A stretch of DNA of 8,990 nucleotides from Bacteroidales bacterium (GCA_016287995.1 JAEEXW010000094.1:1-8990); one strand, 5' to 3'; counted from the first letter of the stretch, positions 1 through 7,083 are shown. Made by a program: numbers and translations. Notes: a model not told the origin generated them from the letters alone.

Positions 1-314
1 CCTCTGTTAATATCCTGACTCTGACCGTGAATTGCAGAAATTACGCCGCAAGAATTACCGTCAAACATATATTCGCCTTTGGTGTAGCCGATTTTGTTGA
101 TAACATCGCGGGCTACCTGCTGAACGTCAACATAACCACGCGTTTTAACCTCGCCTCCGAGGACTGCAAGACCCGTTGTAACAAAAGTTTCACAAGCCAC
201 TTTTGATTCGATGTCTTGTTTCAAAAATTCATCGAGCAAAGCGTCAGAAATCTGATCCGCCACTTTGTCTGGGTGTCCCTCTGACACCGATTCCGAAGTA
301 AAATAATATGACAT
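1..314 (-). CDS. metK: S-adenosylmethionine synthetase (methionine adenosyltransferase), 5' part only
   Basis: MetK makes S-adenosylmethionine from ATP and methionine in the cytoplasm. The ATG is at 314-312 on the minus strand and the first 104 codons are present; the gene runs off the left edge. The full family length is about 380-430 residues, so roughly a quarter is seen. The N-terminus reads MSYYFTSESVSEGHPDKVADQ. GHPDK (residues 13-17) is the hallmark near the active site, followed by the conserved DQISDALLD stretch, ETFVTTGLAVLGGEV (about residues 42-56) and the segment IHGQSQDIN (about 95-103). The start is supported by a good Bacteroidota-type promoter ending 28 bp upstream. radA lies 68 bp upstream on the same strand with no terminator between them, so some read-through from radA is possible. 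Identity is secure; only the missing 3' end is unknown. Confidence 0.97.
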   Translation of the reverse strand, partial: MSYYFTSESVSEGHPDKVADQISDALLDEFLKQDIESKVACETFVTTGLAVLGGEVKTRGYVDVQQVARDVINKIGYTKGEYMFDGNSCGVISAIHGQSQDINR

Positions 315-341
315 AATAGTCTATGTTTTATGTTTGTGCTG

Positions 342-373
342 CAAAAGTAATTATAATTTTCCTTTGCGGCAAA
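342..373 (-). promoter_or_regulatory. Predicted Bacteroidota-type promoter of metK
   Basis: On the minus strand a -33 element TTTG (373-370) is followed by a 20-nt spacer and the -7 element TACTTTTG (349-342), a full match to the Bacteroidota primary sigma consensus TTTG-N19-21-TAnnTTTG. The predicted transcription start would be near 336, leaving a leader of about 20 nt before the metK ATG. The match is seen directly; activity is inferred. Confidence 0.75.
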
Positions 374-382
374 CTTTTTACT

Positions 383-1753
383 TTATTTTTTTGCGAACAA
401 AATCCTAAAAACTTCGTCAATTTTGTTACAAAGTATGACTTCGATTTGCGTTTTCATAATGGCAACATTTTTTTGGTGGGACTGCGAAACAATTATCCGG
501 CTAAAACCAAGTTTTTCCGCCTCAGTAATCCTCTGTTCTACGCGATTGACAGGGCGGATTTCGCCCGTTAAGCCGACTTCACCGGCAAAACACGTCCCCG
601 TATCAACGGCAATATCCAAATCGCTTGACAAAACAGCAACCAAAACAGCCAAATCCATTGCAGGGTCATTGATTTTGATTCCTCCGGCAATGTTAAGAAA
701 AACGTCCTTGGTGTTAAGACGGAAACCCGCCCGTCGCTCCAAAACCGCCAAAAGCATATTCAGACGTTTTGCATCGAATCCCGTTGTACTACGTTGCGGC
801 ACACCATAAGCCGCTGTTGACACAAGTGCCTGAGCCTCAACCAAAAATGGTCTCAAACCTTCGAGAGCCGCTGCAATCGTTACGCCCGAAGTGTCCTTGT
901 CGTGATGAAGAAGAAGCAGTTCTCCCGGATTGCTGACCTCGCGCAGTCCGTTTTGTAGCATTTCAAAAATTCCGACTTCCGAGGTCGTACCAAAACGGTT
1001 TTTAATTCCGCGTAACACTCTGTAAACATGACTTGAATCGCCTTCAAACTGCAAAACAGTATCCACCATGTGTTCAAGGATTTTTGGACCTGCAATGTTT
1101 CCGTCCTTATTAATATGACCGATTAAAATTATCGGAATGTTAAATTCTTTTGCATGACGGATTAAAAGGTCGGCACATTCGCGGATTTGCGTTATAGTTC
1201 CGGGCGAAGATTCCACATTATCGGTTCTCAAAGTCTGAATAGAGTCTATAATTACAAGTCCGGGATTGTTTTCTTTTATATGAGGTATTATATTTTCAAC
1301 AGTTACTTCGCATAGAATCAAACAATTATCCGATTTTACAGAAAGTCTGTCGGCACGAAGTTTTATCTGCGAGGCACTCTCTTCTCCTGACACATAAAGT
1401 GTTTTTTGTGGTATATTAAGCGCGATTTGGAGCATAAGAGTTGACTTTCCGATTCCGGGTTCACCACCGATTAAAACCACCGAACCCGGCACTATTCCGC
1501 CACCGAGAACTCTATTGAACTCGCCGTTTAAAGTATCAATTCTCGATACTTCATTTGTCTGAATTTCAGATAGTTTTTTAGCCTTATTTGAAATAACACT
1601 TTTAGTAACTAAGCCAGAGGGCTTTATATCTTTTGAGCCTATTATCTCCTCAGAGTAAGAGTTCCAAGAATTGCAATAAGGACATTTTCCAACCCACTTC
1701 GGAGAAGTTGCCCCACATTGCTGACAAATATAAACTGTTTTTTGTACCGCCAT
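383..1753 (-). CDS. radA: DNA repair protein RadA (Sms), branch-migration ATPase
   Basis: RadA is a cytoplasmic RecA-like, DnaB-like hexameric ATPase that helps process recombination intermediates and stalled forks. The product is 456 residues, normal for the family. In order it has an N-terminal C4 zinc finger (Cys10, Cys13, Cys24, Cys27), Walker A GEPGIGKST at 97-105, the VSGEES stretch at 121-126, Walker B ending in LVIID at 166-170, the RadA signature KNRFG at 251-255, and a C-terminal Lon-protease-like domain from about 275. In that last domain the segment DPAMDLA (363-369) has alanine where Lon proteases carry the catalytic serine, as usual in RadA, so it is not expected to cleave protein. 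The ATG at 1753 directly precedes the zinc finger and is preceded by a TACTTTTG -7 element. The gene reads towards metK and is divergent from gldL. Intact, nothing odd in the coding region. Confidence 0.97.
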   Translation of the reverse strand: MAVQKTVYICQQCGATSPKWVGKCPYCNSWNSYSEEIIGSKDIKPSGLVTKSVISNKAKKLSEIQTNEVSRIDTLNGEFNRVLGGGIVPGSVVLIGGEPGIGKSTLMLQIALNIPQKTLYVSGEESASQIKLRADRLSVKSDNCLILCEVTVENIIPHIKENNPGLVIIDSIQTLRTDNVESSPGTITQIRECADLLIRHAKEFNIPIILIGHINKDGNIAGPKILEHMVDTVLQFEGDSSHVYRVLRGIKNRFGTTSEVGIFEMLQNGLREVSNPGELLLLHHDKDTSGVTIAAALEGLRPFLVEAQALVSTAAYGVPQRSTTGFDAKRLNMLLAVLERRAGFRLNTKDVFLNIAGGIKINDPAMDLAVLVAVLSSDLDIAVDTGTCFAGEVGLTGEIRPVNRVEQRITEAEKLGFSRIIVSQSHQKNVAIMKTQIEVILCNKIDEVFRILFAKK

Positions 1754-1781
1754 TTTTTTGCTACATATATTATAAGGTGTG

Positions 1782-1789
1782 CAAAAGTA
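1782..1789 (-). promoter_or_regulatory. Predicted -7 promoter element of radA
   Basis: On the minus strand TACTTTTG (1789-1782) matches the Bacteroidota -7 consensus TAnnTTTG and lies 28 bp before the radA ATG. It shares the ten bases TACTTTTGCA with the metK -7 site. No exact TTTG lies 19-21 nt upstream, so the -33 half is weak or absent. The location and spacing to the start are right; function is inferred. Confidence 0.55.
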
Positions 1790-1882
1790 GAAATAATTAG
1801 GAAACCAATCATAAAAGTTAAAGTTTTTTAAGAAAAAAAAGAAAAAAATTTTTTTTTATGAAAAAAGATATATAATTTTAGG

Positions 1883-1918
1883 CGGTCAAATGAATGTGCT
1901 TTTGCACAAATTTGACCG
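1883..1918. repeat. 36-bp interrupted palindrome / hairpin in the radA-gldL intergenic region
   Basis: The outer arms CGGTCAAAT (1883-1891) and ATTTGACCG (1910-1918) are perfect 9-bp inverted repeats. Nested inside is a second perfect pair, TGTGC (1895-1899) and GCACA (1904-1908), around a TTTT loop, with a small internal bulge (GAA on one side, A on the other). It is 72 bp before the gldL ATG and 129 bp before the radA ATG. No T-tract follows on either strand, so it does not look like a terminator. It could be an operator for a dimeric regulator or a leader hairpin in gldL mRNA. The rest of this 237-bp gap is very AT-rich: an A-tract at about 1831-1847, a T-tract at 1848-1857, and a short TGTAAA/TTTACA dyad at 1935-1940 and 1958-1963. 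I found no clear promoter for gldL. Confidence 0.6.
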
Positions 1919-1990
1919 AAAATGTTAATAGTTGTGTAAACAATTAATAAACAATAATTTACATTTTTAAATTAAACTAAAAGTTATATT

Positions 1991-2905
1991 ATGGTAGCAT
2001 TTAACAAAACCAAAAAATTTGCGAAGATTTTCCAGAAGGTAAACTCGCTTGGTGCTGCTGTCGTTATTGTCGGCGCGTTGTTTAAAATCCAGCACTATCC
2101 TGGTGCATCTGTCATGTTGATGGTCGGCCTTTTGACAGAGGCTGCAATCTTTACGATTACGGCATTTGCTCCGTTGCCTGTTGAATATCACTGGCACAAT
2201 ATTTTCCCCGAGCTTTTGATCGGCGAAGAAATTGAGGAGAAAGTTTATAACAACGACGCTCCCGTAGCACGTCTTAATGAAGAAACGGGCGAAATTGACG
2301 TTAGCCGTTCTCCCTACAACTTCTACGGTGCAGGCTCTGCTCCTGTTGCTAAAAAAGCAGCCGTTGCACAAACAGACGGTACAGCACTTGCTAAATTCAA
2401 CGAAATGTTGGAAAAATCAAGCGACAAAGGCAACTTCTTCGACAAACTCGGTAACTCATTTGCAGACTTCACCGAAAATGTTAAAGGTATGGCTTCTGTT
2501 GCTAATTCGGCAGTTGCAGCAAAATCATTCACCGAAAGTCTTAACTCTGCATCTAACGCAGTATCATCAATCAACTCTTCGGCAGATGACTTGTCTAACA
2601 CATTGGGCAACGTTCAGAGCAAGTTCTCAGGTATTAAAGACCTCGACTTTACCGCTCTTACCGAAGGCAACAAAGAATACAGCAACAACATCAAATCACT
2701 CAACGGCAATCTTAAAGCAATCAACGGCGTATTCGAGATCCAGTTGCAGGAAATCGATTTTGATACCATGATTGCAGGTTTGAAAGAATCCGTAACGGGT
2801 GCAAAACAGTATTCTACCGAGGTTACAAAACTCAGCAAGAATCTTCAAGCACTCAACACCGTTTACGGCAACATGCTTACTGCTTTGAACGTAAAAGTAA
2901 GCTAA
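1991..2905 (+). CDS. gldL: Type IX secretion / gliding motor inner-membrane protein GldL (PorL)
   Basis: GldL with GldM forms the inner-membrane proton-driven rotary motor that powers T9SS export and, where present, gliding. The product is 304 residues, close to the longer PorL-like forms. Two transmembrane helices lie at about 18-33 and 40-60, joined by a tight FKIQHYPGAS turn. Lys32 and His35 in that turn and Glu50 in helix 2 (GLLTEA) correspond, by my recollection of the Flavobacterium johnsoniae protein, to its Lys27, His30 and the proton-pathway Glu49. The conserved HNIFPELL segment (69-76) follows the membrane part. The rest (about 130-304) is soluble, rich in Ser, Asn, Leu and Ala, and probably helical, with two related segments at 228-252 and 272-296. 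The ATG is followed directly by the expected short N-terminus. gldM follows after 48 bp. Unusually, gldK/porK is not upstream. Confidence 0.95.
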   Translation: MVAFNKTKKFAKIFQKVNSLGAAVVIVGALFKIQHYPGASVMLMVGLLTEAAIFTITAFAPLPVEYHWHNIFPELLIGEEIEEKVYNNDAPVARLNEETGEIDVSRSPYNFYGAGSAPVAKKAAVAQTDGTALAKFNEMLEKSSDKGNFFDKLGNSFADFTENVKGMASVANSAVAAKSFTESLNSASNAVSSINSSADDLSNTLGNVQSKFSGIKDLDFTALTEGNKEYSNNIKSLNGNLKAINGVFEIQLQEIDFDTMIAGLKESVTGAKQYSTEVTKLSKNLQALNTVYGNMLTALNVKVS

Positions 2906-2953
2906 TTTTTAACAGTTAAACAAAATTAAAAATTTCAAATTATTTAAGACACT

Positions 2954-4666
2954 ATGAGTGGAGGAGGAAAAGAGACCCCAAGGCAGGCGATGATAGGTAT
3001 GATGTACCTATTTTATACTGCGCTGTTGGCTTTGAACGTGTCTGCTGAAATTCTTACCGCATTTACATTGGTCGACGGAAGTTTGAGAAAAACAAACACC
3101 ATTACCGAGGGCGTTATCGAAGGCACGCAAACTGAGTTTGCAAAAGCGATGATTAACAACCCCGCAGGTACTAAAAAGTACAACGACCTTGCAGTAGAAG
3201 TAGCAGCAGCGGCAGACAAAGCCTACAAAGAAATCCAGCACTATAAATTGGCCTTAGTTGGTACGCTTGAAGGAGTATACGGAGATAACGATTACACCGC
3301 TCCTTACAGCGAAGCATCCGACGCAAAAGACCAAGAAATCGAAAAGGCCTTGCGCGACAAATGGGCAGCAGATAAGCCCGAGGCAGCAGACCCGAATCTT
3401 GTTGACATTGACGACCTCGTTTCTAAAAAAGACGATAACAATGTCGGTGGTGAAATCTTTATTACCAAAGGTCAAGGCAAAGTAATTGCCGCTGGTCGTG
3501 AAGGTTACAAAAATACACTTATTGACATCGTTAATAAAGGTACTGATAATAGTGAGGCATCTCAAAAAGCAAAACAATCTTTGATTGCAAGTTTGAACGA
3601 GTTACTTTCAACAGCAAGAATGAAATCAGAAAGTGATGACATTGACTCTATTGATTGGGACGTTTCAAACTTTGAACACTTACCCGCAGCCGGCGTTTTG
3701 ACACTTATGACCAAAATGCAGGCAGACGTAAGAAACACTGAATCAAGCGTTTTGAGTTACCTTATAAGCCAAATCGGTAAAACCGATATGAAATTTAACG
3801 CTATCCGCGCCGTAGTAAGCCCGACAACAAGCAGTTACGTTCTTGTTAACGAACCTTACAAAGCAGACGTATTTATCGCTGCATACGACTCGGCACAGAA
3901 TCCTGACATTTTGGTAGGCGGTAGCCCATTGAAAGTTGAGAAAGGTGTCGGCAAGTATAGCGGTAACACTTCTTCGGTAGGCGTTAAGACATTCAGCGGT
4001 GTTATCAAGTTGAAAAACAATTCTACCGGCGAAATTAAGGAATATCCTTTCAAGAGCGAATACGAAGTTGGACAGTCATCTTTGTCAGTATCTCCGACCA
4101 AGATGAACGTTCTCTACATCGGTGTTCCGAACCCGTTGGAAGTAACGGCTTCCGGTTACAACTCTGAAAAACTTCACGTTACAATTTCGCAAGGTTCAGT
4201 TTCAAAAGGTACAGCCGCAGGTGCTTATTCTGCTCTCGTAAAAACTCCGGGTACTGCAAAAGTTACTGTAACGGCTACTGTTGACGGTCAAACCAAAAAC
4301 CTCGGAACAAGAGAGTTCCGTGTAAAACGTGTTCCTGACCCAAGAGCATCTGTTACAACAAAAGAGGCTTGGGGTAAAGGCGGTACAGTTTCAAAAGCAA
4401 TGCTCGCAGCATCAGCCGGCGTAAAAGCCGAACTTGAAAACTTTGATTTCGATATGAAATTTCAAATCACTGGTTTCAAAGTTTCTGCAACCATTAAAGG
4501 TTTCGTTCAAGATGCTACAAGTACAGGTCCTGCATTTACCGCACAGCAAAAAACAATTATCAATCAGGCTCCCGCAGGAAGCAAACTTTATATCGAAGAT
4601 ATTAAAGCAAAAGGTCCTGACGGCTCTTTACGTGATTTGGGCGCAATCGTTTTGAAATTGAAATAA
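2954..4666 (+). CDS. gldM: Type IX secretion / gliding motor protein GldM (PorM)
   Basis: GldM is a single-pass inner-membrane dimer whose periplasmic shaft transmits GldL motor energy to the outer-membrane T9SS parts through GldK/GldN. The N-terminus carries the family signature PRQAMIGMMYLFYTALLALN (residues 9-28) and then VSAEIL, giving one transmembrane helix at about 12-32 with Arg10 just before it. A helical domain D1 follows (about 36-275), ending in the conserved HLPAAGVLTLMTKMQADV stretch (242-259). Three beta-rich domains follow (about 285-375, 376-460, 461-570). The motif SPTKMNVLYIGVPNPLEV (380-397) is typical of the third domain. At 570 residues it is somewhat longer than the roughly 515 usual for GldM/PorM; an acidic, low-complexity stretch at about 112-165 of D1 is a likely source. 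It shares an operon with gldL, 48 bp apart. A strong hairpin follows the stop. Confidence 0.96.
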   Translation: MSGGGKETPRQAMIGMMYLFYTALLALNVSAEILTAFTLVDGSLRKTNTITEGVIEGTQTEFAKAMINNPAGTKKYNDLAVEVAAAADKAYKEIQHYKLALVGTLEGVYGDNDYTAPYSEASDAKDQEIEKALRDKWAADKPEAADPNLVDIDDLVSKKDDNNVGGEIFITKGQGKVIAAGREGYKNTLIDIVNKGTDNSEASQKAKQSLIASLNELLSTARMKSESDDIDSIDWDVSNFEHLPAAGVLTLMTKMQADVRNTESSVLSYLISQIGKTDMKFNAIRAVVSPTTSSYVLVNEPYKADVFIAAYDSAQNPDILVGGSPLKVEKGVGKYSGNTSSVGVKTFSGVIKLKNNSTGEIKEYPFKSEYEVGQSSLSVSPTKMNVLYIGVPNPLEVTASGYNSEKLHVTISQGSVSKGTAAGAYSALVKTPGTAKVTVTATVDGQTKNLGTREFRVKRVPDPRASVTTKEAWGKGGTVSKAMLAASAGVKAELENFDFDMKFQITGFKVSATIKGFVQDATSTGPAFTAQQKTIINQAPAGSKLYIEDIKAKGPDGSLRDLGAIVLKLK

Positions 4667-4712
4667 TTAACGTTTTTGCAAAAAAATAGTCTTTCAAAGA
4701 CAATAATCTTTT

Positions 4713-4761
4713 AAAAAAAGAGTTTTAATAATACAACGGGTTTTATTAAAACTCTTTTTTT
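4713..4761 (+). terminator. Strong hairpin terminator between gldM and gldN
   Basis: A perfect 19-bp inverted repeat (4713-4731 and 4743-4761) encloses an 11-nt loop. The left arm starts with seven A and the right arm ends with seven T, the form of an intrinsic terminator that can work in both directions. The stem is AT-rich, with two G-C pairs. It begins 46 bp after the gldM stop and ends 29 bp before the gldN ATG. Two smaller palindromes precede it: TTTTTGCAAAAA at 4673-4684 and GTCTTTCAAAGAC at 4689-4701. The position inside a normally co-transcribed set suggests attenuation or partial read-through rather than a full stop. Confidence 0.75.
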
Positions 4762-4790
4762 ATTTGTAAAAATTTTATTTGAAGATAATT

Positions 4791-5648
4791 ATGAAAAAGA
4801 TTCTGTTATTAATGGCTGTTGCAGCCGTTATGCAATGTTTTGATGCAGCGAAAACACATGCACAGGTTCTGCTCGGTCTTCCGTATGAAAAAATCCATAC
4901 CATAAACCGTAAACCTGTACCGTTCCAGTACGTTAGGGAAGCGGACGTTATGTGGTCAAAAATTGTTTGGCGTTGGATAGAACTTTCAGAAAAGGCCAAT
5001 CAGCACCTCTATTATCCGACTACTCCGCAAGACGGGCGAATGAGTTTGATTGATGTACTTTTGGAAGGCATTCACACACAAGGTCTTACTGCATACAATC
5101 CCGACCAAACTGACGAGTTCAGTAACATAATCACGGAAAAGGAAGTTCACCAAAGAATGGGTGCCATGACAAAACAGCAAGAAGTTGAAACTCTTGACGG
5201 TGAAGGTACAGAAATGAAAATCATTGACGAACCTTATCACAGCAACGAAGTAAAGGCTTATATGCTGAAAGAACTTTGGTTTTTTGACAAACAACGCTCG
5301 GTTCTTGAAGTAAGAATTATCGGTATTTGTCCTATACGTCTGTATGCAAAAGACGGTGAAGAAGAAGGCGGTATTCCCCAGAAAAAACAAGCGTTTTGTA
5401 TTTACTACCCTGAGGCAAGAAAAATTCTTTCTAACGCAGAATGTTTCAATCTCCAAAACGATGCAGCGCGTTTGAATTTCGAAGATATTTTTGAAAAGAG
5501 ATATTTTTCAAGTTACATCATTCGAGAGTCCAACGTTTATAACAATCGTACGATTGAGGAATACACGACAGGACAGGAAGCATTGCTTGAAGCAGAAAAA
5601 ATAAAAGAAACAATCTTCAATTTCGAGCAAGACCTTTGGGAATATTAA
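4791..5648 (+). CDS. gldN: Type IX secretion / gliding protein GldN (PorN)
   Basis: GldN/PorN is a periplasmic protein that joins the lipoprotein GldK/PorK in the ring under the outer membrane and contacts the GldM shaft. From the ATG at 4791 the product is 285 residues. It has a signal peptide (MKKILLLMAVAAVMQCF...) with a likely cut at THA|Q (after residue 24). The mature part has READVMWSKIVWRWIEL (49-65), a YYP motif (74-76), a beta-rich core with KELWFFDKQRSVLEVRIIG (160-178), YYPEAR (205-210), and FEDIFEKRYFSSYIIRESN (230-248), all in the usual GldN order. Cys16 does not sit in a lipobox, so this is probably not a lipoprotein. A TTG at 4779 in frame would add four residues, but the ATG gives a cleaner signal peptide. 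It is shorter than well-known homologues (about 330-360). No good promoter lies between the upstream terminator and the start. Confidence 0.93.
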   Translation: MKKILLLMAVAAVMQCFDAAKTHAQVLLGLPYEKIHTINRKPVPFQYVREADVMWSKIVWRWIELSEKANQHLYYPTTPQDGRMSLIDVLLEGIHTQGLTAYNPDQTDEFSNIITEKEVHQRMGAMTKQQEVETLDGEGTEMKIIDEPYHSNEVKAYMLKELWFFDKQRSVLEVRIIGICPIRLYAKDGEEEGGIPQKKQAFCIYYPEARKILSNAECFNLQNDAARLNFEDIFEKRYFSSYIIRESNVYNNRTIEEYTTGQEALLEAEKIKETIFNFEQDLWEY

Positions 5649-5659
5649 CAAACTACATA

Positions 5660-5690
5660 AAAAAAATCGGCTTTTTGAGCCGATTTTTTT
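5660..5690. terminator. Bidirectional hairpin terminator between convergent gldN and nnr
   Basis: Arms AAAAAAATCGGCT (5660-5672) and AGCCGATTTTTTT (5678-5690) are perfect 13-bp inverted repeats around a TTTTG loop, with a GC-containing core and T-tracts on both strands. It starts 11 bp after the gldN stop and its right arm overlaps the TAA of the opposing nnr gene (5691-5689), so one short element can end both converging transcripts. Confidence 0.88.
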
Positions 5691-7083
5691 ATGCCAATTT
5701 TTTTAAAGCAAAAGGTATCATCTCGATTATATCACTTGCAATCAAACCCTGACAGTCTTTTTCCTCTGCCGTCAAATCCCCAGCAAGTCCATGGACAAAC
5801 ACTCCAAGTTTTGTCGCTTGAACGGTAGTATATTTTTGCGACAAAAAAGCCGTGATAATTCCCGTTAACACGTCGCCGCTACCCGCCGTCGCCATACCCG
5901 GATTACCCGTTGAATTAAAAAAGACTTCACCCTCAGGCGTTGCAATCTGAGAATATGCGCCTTTTAAAACGATAACAGATTTCAATTCTACCGCCTTTTT
6001 TCTCAACAATTCGAGACGCTCATACGAATTCAATGTTTTACCAAACAAACGCTCAAACTCCTTTACATGAGGCGTTAAAACAGAGTTTTTGGGAATCAAT
6101 CTATGAAGTTTTTCCGCCGAGATAATATTCAAGGCATCTGCGTCAAAAACCGCCGGACGGCCTAACGATAATACTTTTTTAACAAGTCCCTTAGCAGTAT
6201 CTGATTGACCAATTCCCGGTCCAATACCAACAGCCGCAAATTTTTCTAAATCAGGTAATTCGTCAATACTTAACATCGTTTCAGGAGTTGCGGTTTGCAG
6301 AATGTTGACGAGTTTTTCGTCAGTATGTACAGTCACCAAACCTGCCCCCGCACGATGACAGGCTCGTGCCGCTAAAACCGCAGCACCGCCTTTTAAGTAC
6401 TCTCCTGCAATCAAAAGCGAATGTCCGAAAGTGCCTTTGTGTGAAAATTTTTTGCGTGGTTTCAGCATCTTTTTCACGTCGTCCCGCGTTAACAAATTGT
6501 ACGGACCATCAAAATTTTCCGCACTTTCCAAACCTATATCAATAATCTTTAATTCACCGACAATATCCTCGTTTTCAGGAAGAAGCATTGAAACAGCCGG
6601 CGAGTGAATTTTCAGCGCAGTATCCGCTTTTATGACAGTTGCCGGCAAAATTGAAAAATCCGAAAGTCCAGACGGAATGTCAACAGCAATGACCCTCGCA
6701 CCAGAAGTATTAATTTTTTCAACTAATTTTGCCAACAACCCAGTGATTTCACGTTTAAGTCCTGTACCGAAAATTGCATCAACAACAACATCGTCCTCTG
6801 AAATTTCAGGAAAATCGTCTTCGACAGAAAAATCCTTCACTCTATACGCCGTAACATAATCGTAGCCCTGATTGTAAAGCATACGCGCAATGCAAAGGCC
6901 ATCGCCCCCATTGTTGCCAGAGCCGCAGAAAATTTTTATGCGACTTTCCTTAGGGACAATTTTGACAATTTCCTCAGTCAGTTTTTCTGAGGCGCGTTCC
7001 ATCAATTCCGCCGAAGTCAGCACCTGACGCTCCATTGTAAGTGCGTCAAGTTCATGCATTTGTTTCGAGTTTAAAATCTTCAT
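5689..7083 (-). CDS. nnr: Bifunctional NAD(P)HX epimerase / ADP-dependent NAD(P)HX dehydratase
   Basis: This cytoplasmic metabolite-repair enzyme restores damaged (hydrated) NADH and NADPH: the N-terminal domain interconverts R and S forms and the C-terminal ribokinase-like domain dehydrates the S form with ADP. The product is 464 residues. The YjeF_N-type epimerase domain (about 1-200) shows GSGNNGGDGLCIAR (54-67), DAIFGTGL (102-109) and AVDIPSGL (133-140). The dehydratase domain (about 205-464) shows KGTFGHSLLIAG (216-227), TPHVKEFERLFG (337-348), GNPGMATAGSGDVLTGII (393-410), with Asp404 the likely catalytic base, and HGLAGD (431-436). The link between GDGL and DAIFGTGL looks about 20-25 residues shorter than in many homologues. 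The ATG at 7083 overlaps the TGA of the upstream cargo gene as ATGA, so translation is probably coupled. The stop lies within the shared terminator. Confidence 0.95.
   Translation of the reverse strand: MKILNSKQMHELDALTMERQVLTSAELMERASEKLTEEIVKIVPKESRIKIFCGSGNNGGDGLCIARMLYNQGYDYVTAYRVKDFSVEDDFPEISEDDVVVDAIFGTGLKREITGLLAKLVEKINTSGARVIAVDIPSGLSDFSILPATVIKADTALKIHSPAVSMLLPENEDIVGELKIIDIGLESAENFDGPYNLLTRDDVKKMLKPRKKFSHKGTFGHSLLIAGEYLKGGAAVLAARACHRAGAGLVTVHTDEKLVNILQTATPETMLSIDELPDLEKFAAVGIGPGIGQSDTAKGLVKKVLSLGRPAVFDADALNIISAEKLHRLIPKNSVLTPHVKEFERLFGKTLNSYERLELLRKKAVELKSVIVLKGAYSQIATPEGEVFFNSTGNPGMATAGSGDVLTGIITAFLSQKYTTVQATKLGVFVHGLAGDLTAEEKDCQGLIASDIIEMIPFALKKLA

Noticed and set aside
1824..1866. 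A/T homopolymer run as a possible terminator or repeat element
   Set aside because: It lies between divergent genes, so nothing needs terminating there, and it lacks a GC-containing stem; AT-rich spacer typical of this genome.
2277..2771. 164-codon open frame in another plus-strand frame within gldL
   Set aside because: Overlaps the GldL coding frame; its Thr/Ser/Leu/Lys-rich composition is what the repetitive GldL tail gives when read out of frame.
2904..2934. AATTTTTAA / TTAAAAATT inverted repeat between gldL and gldM as a possible terminator
   Set aside because: The arms are only A and T, short (9 bp), and not followed by a T-tract; gldL and gldM are 48 bp apart and expected to be co-transcribed.
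4791..4838. GldN N-terminus as a lipoprotein signal (Cys16)
   Set aside because: The residues before the cysteine (AVMQ) do not form a lipobox, while a signal peptidase I site (THA|Q) fits nine residues later.
4986..5456. 156-codon open frame on the minus strand inside gldN
   Set aside because: Fully antisense to gldN, no domain or credible start context; a shadow of the real gene.
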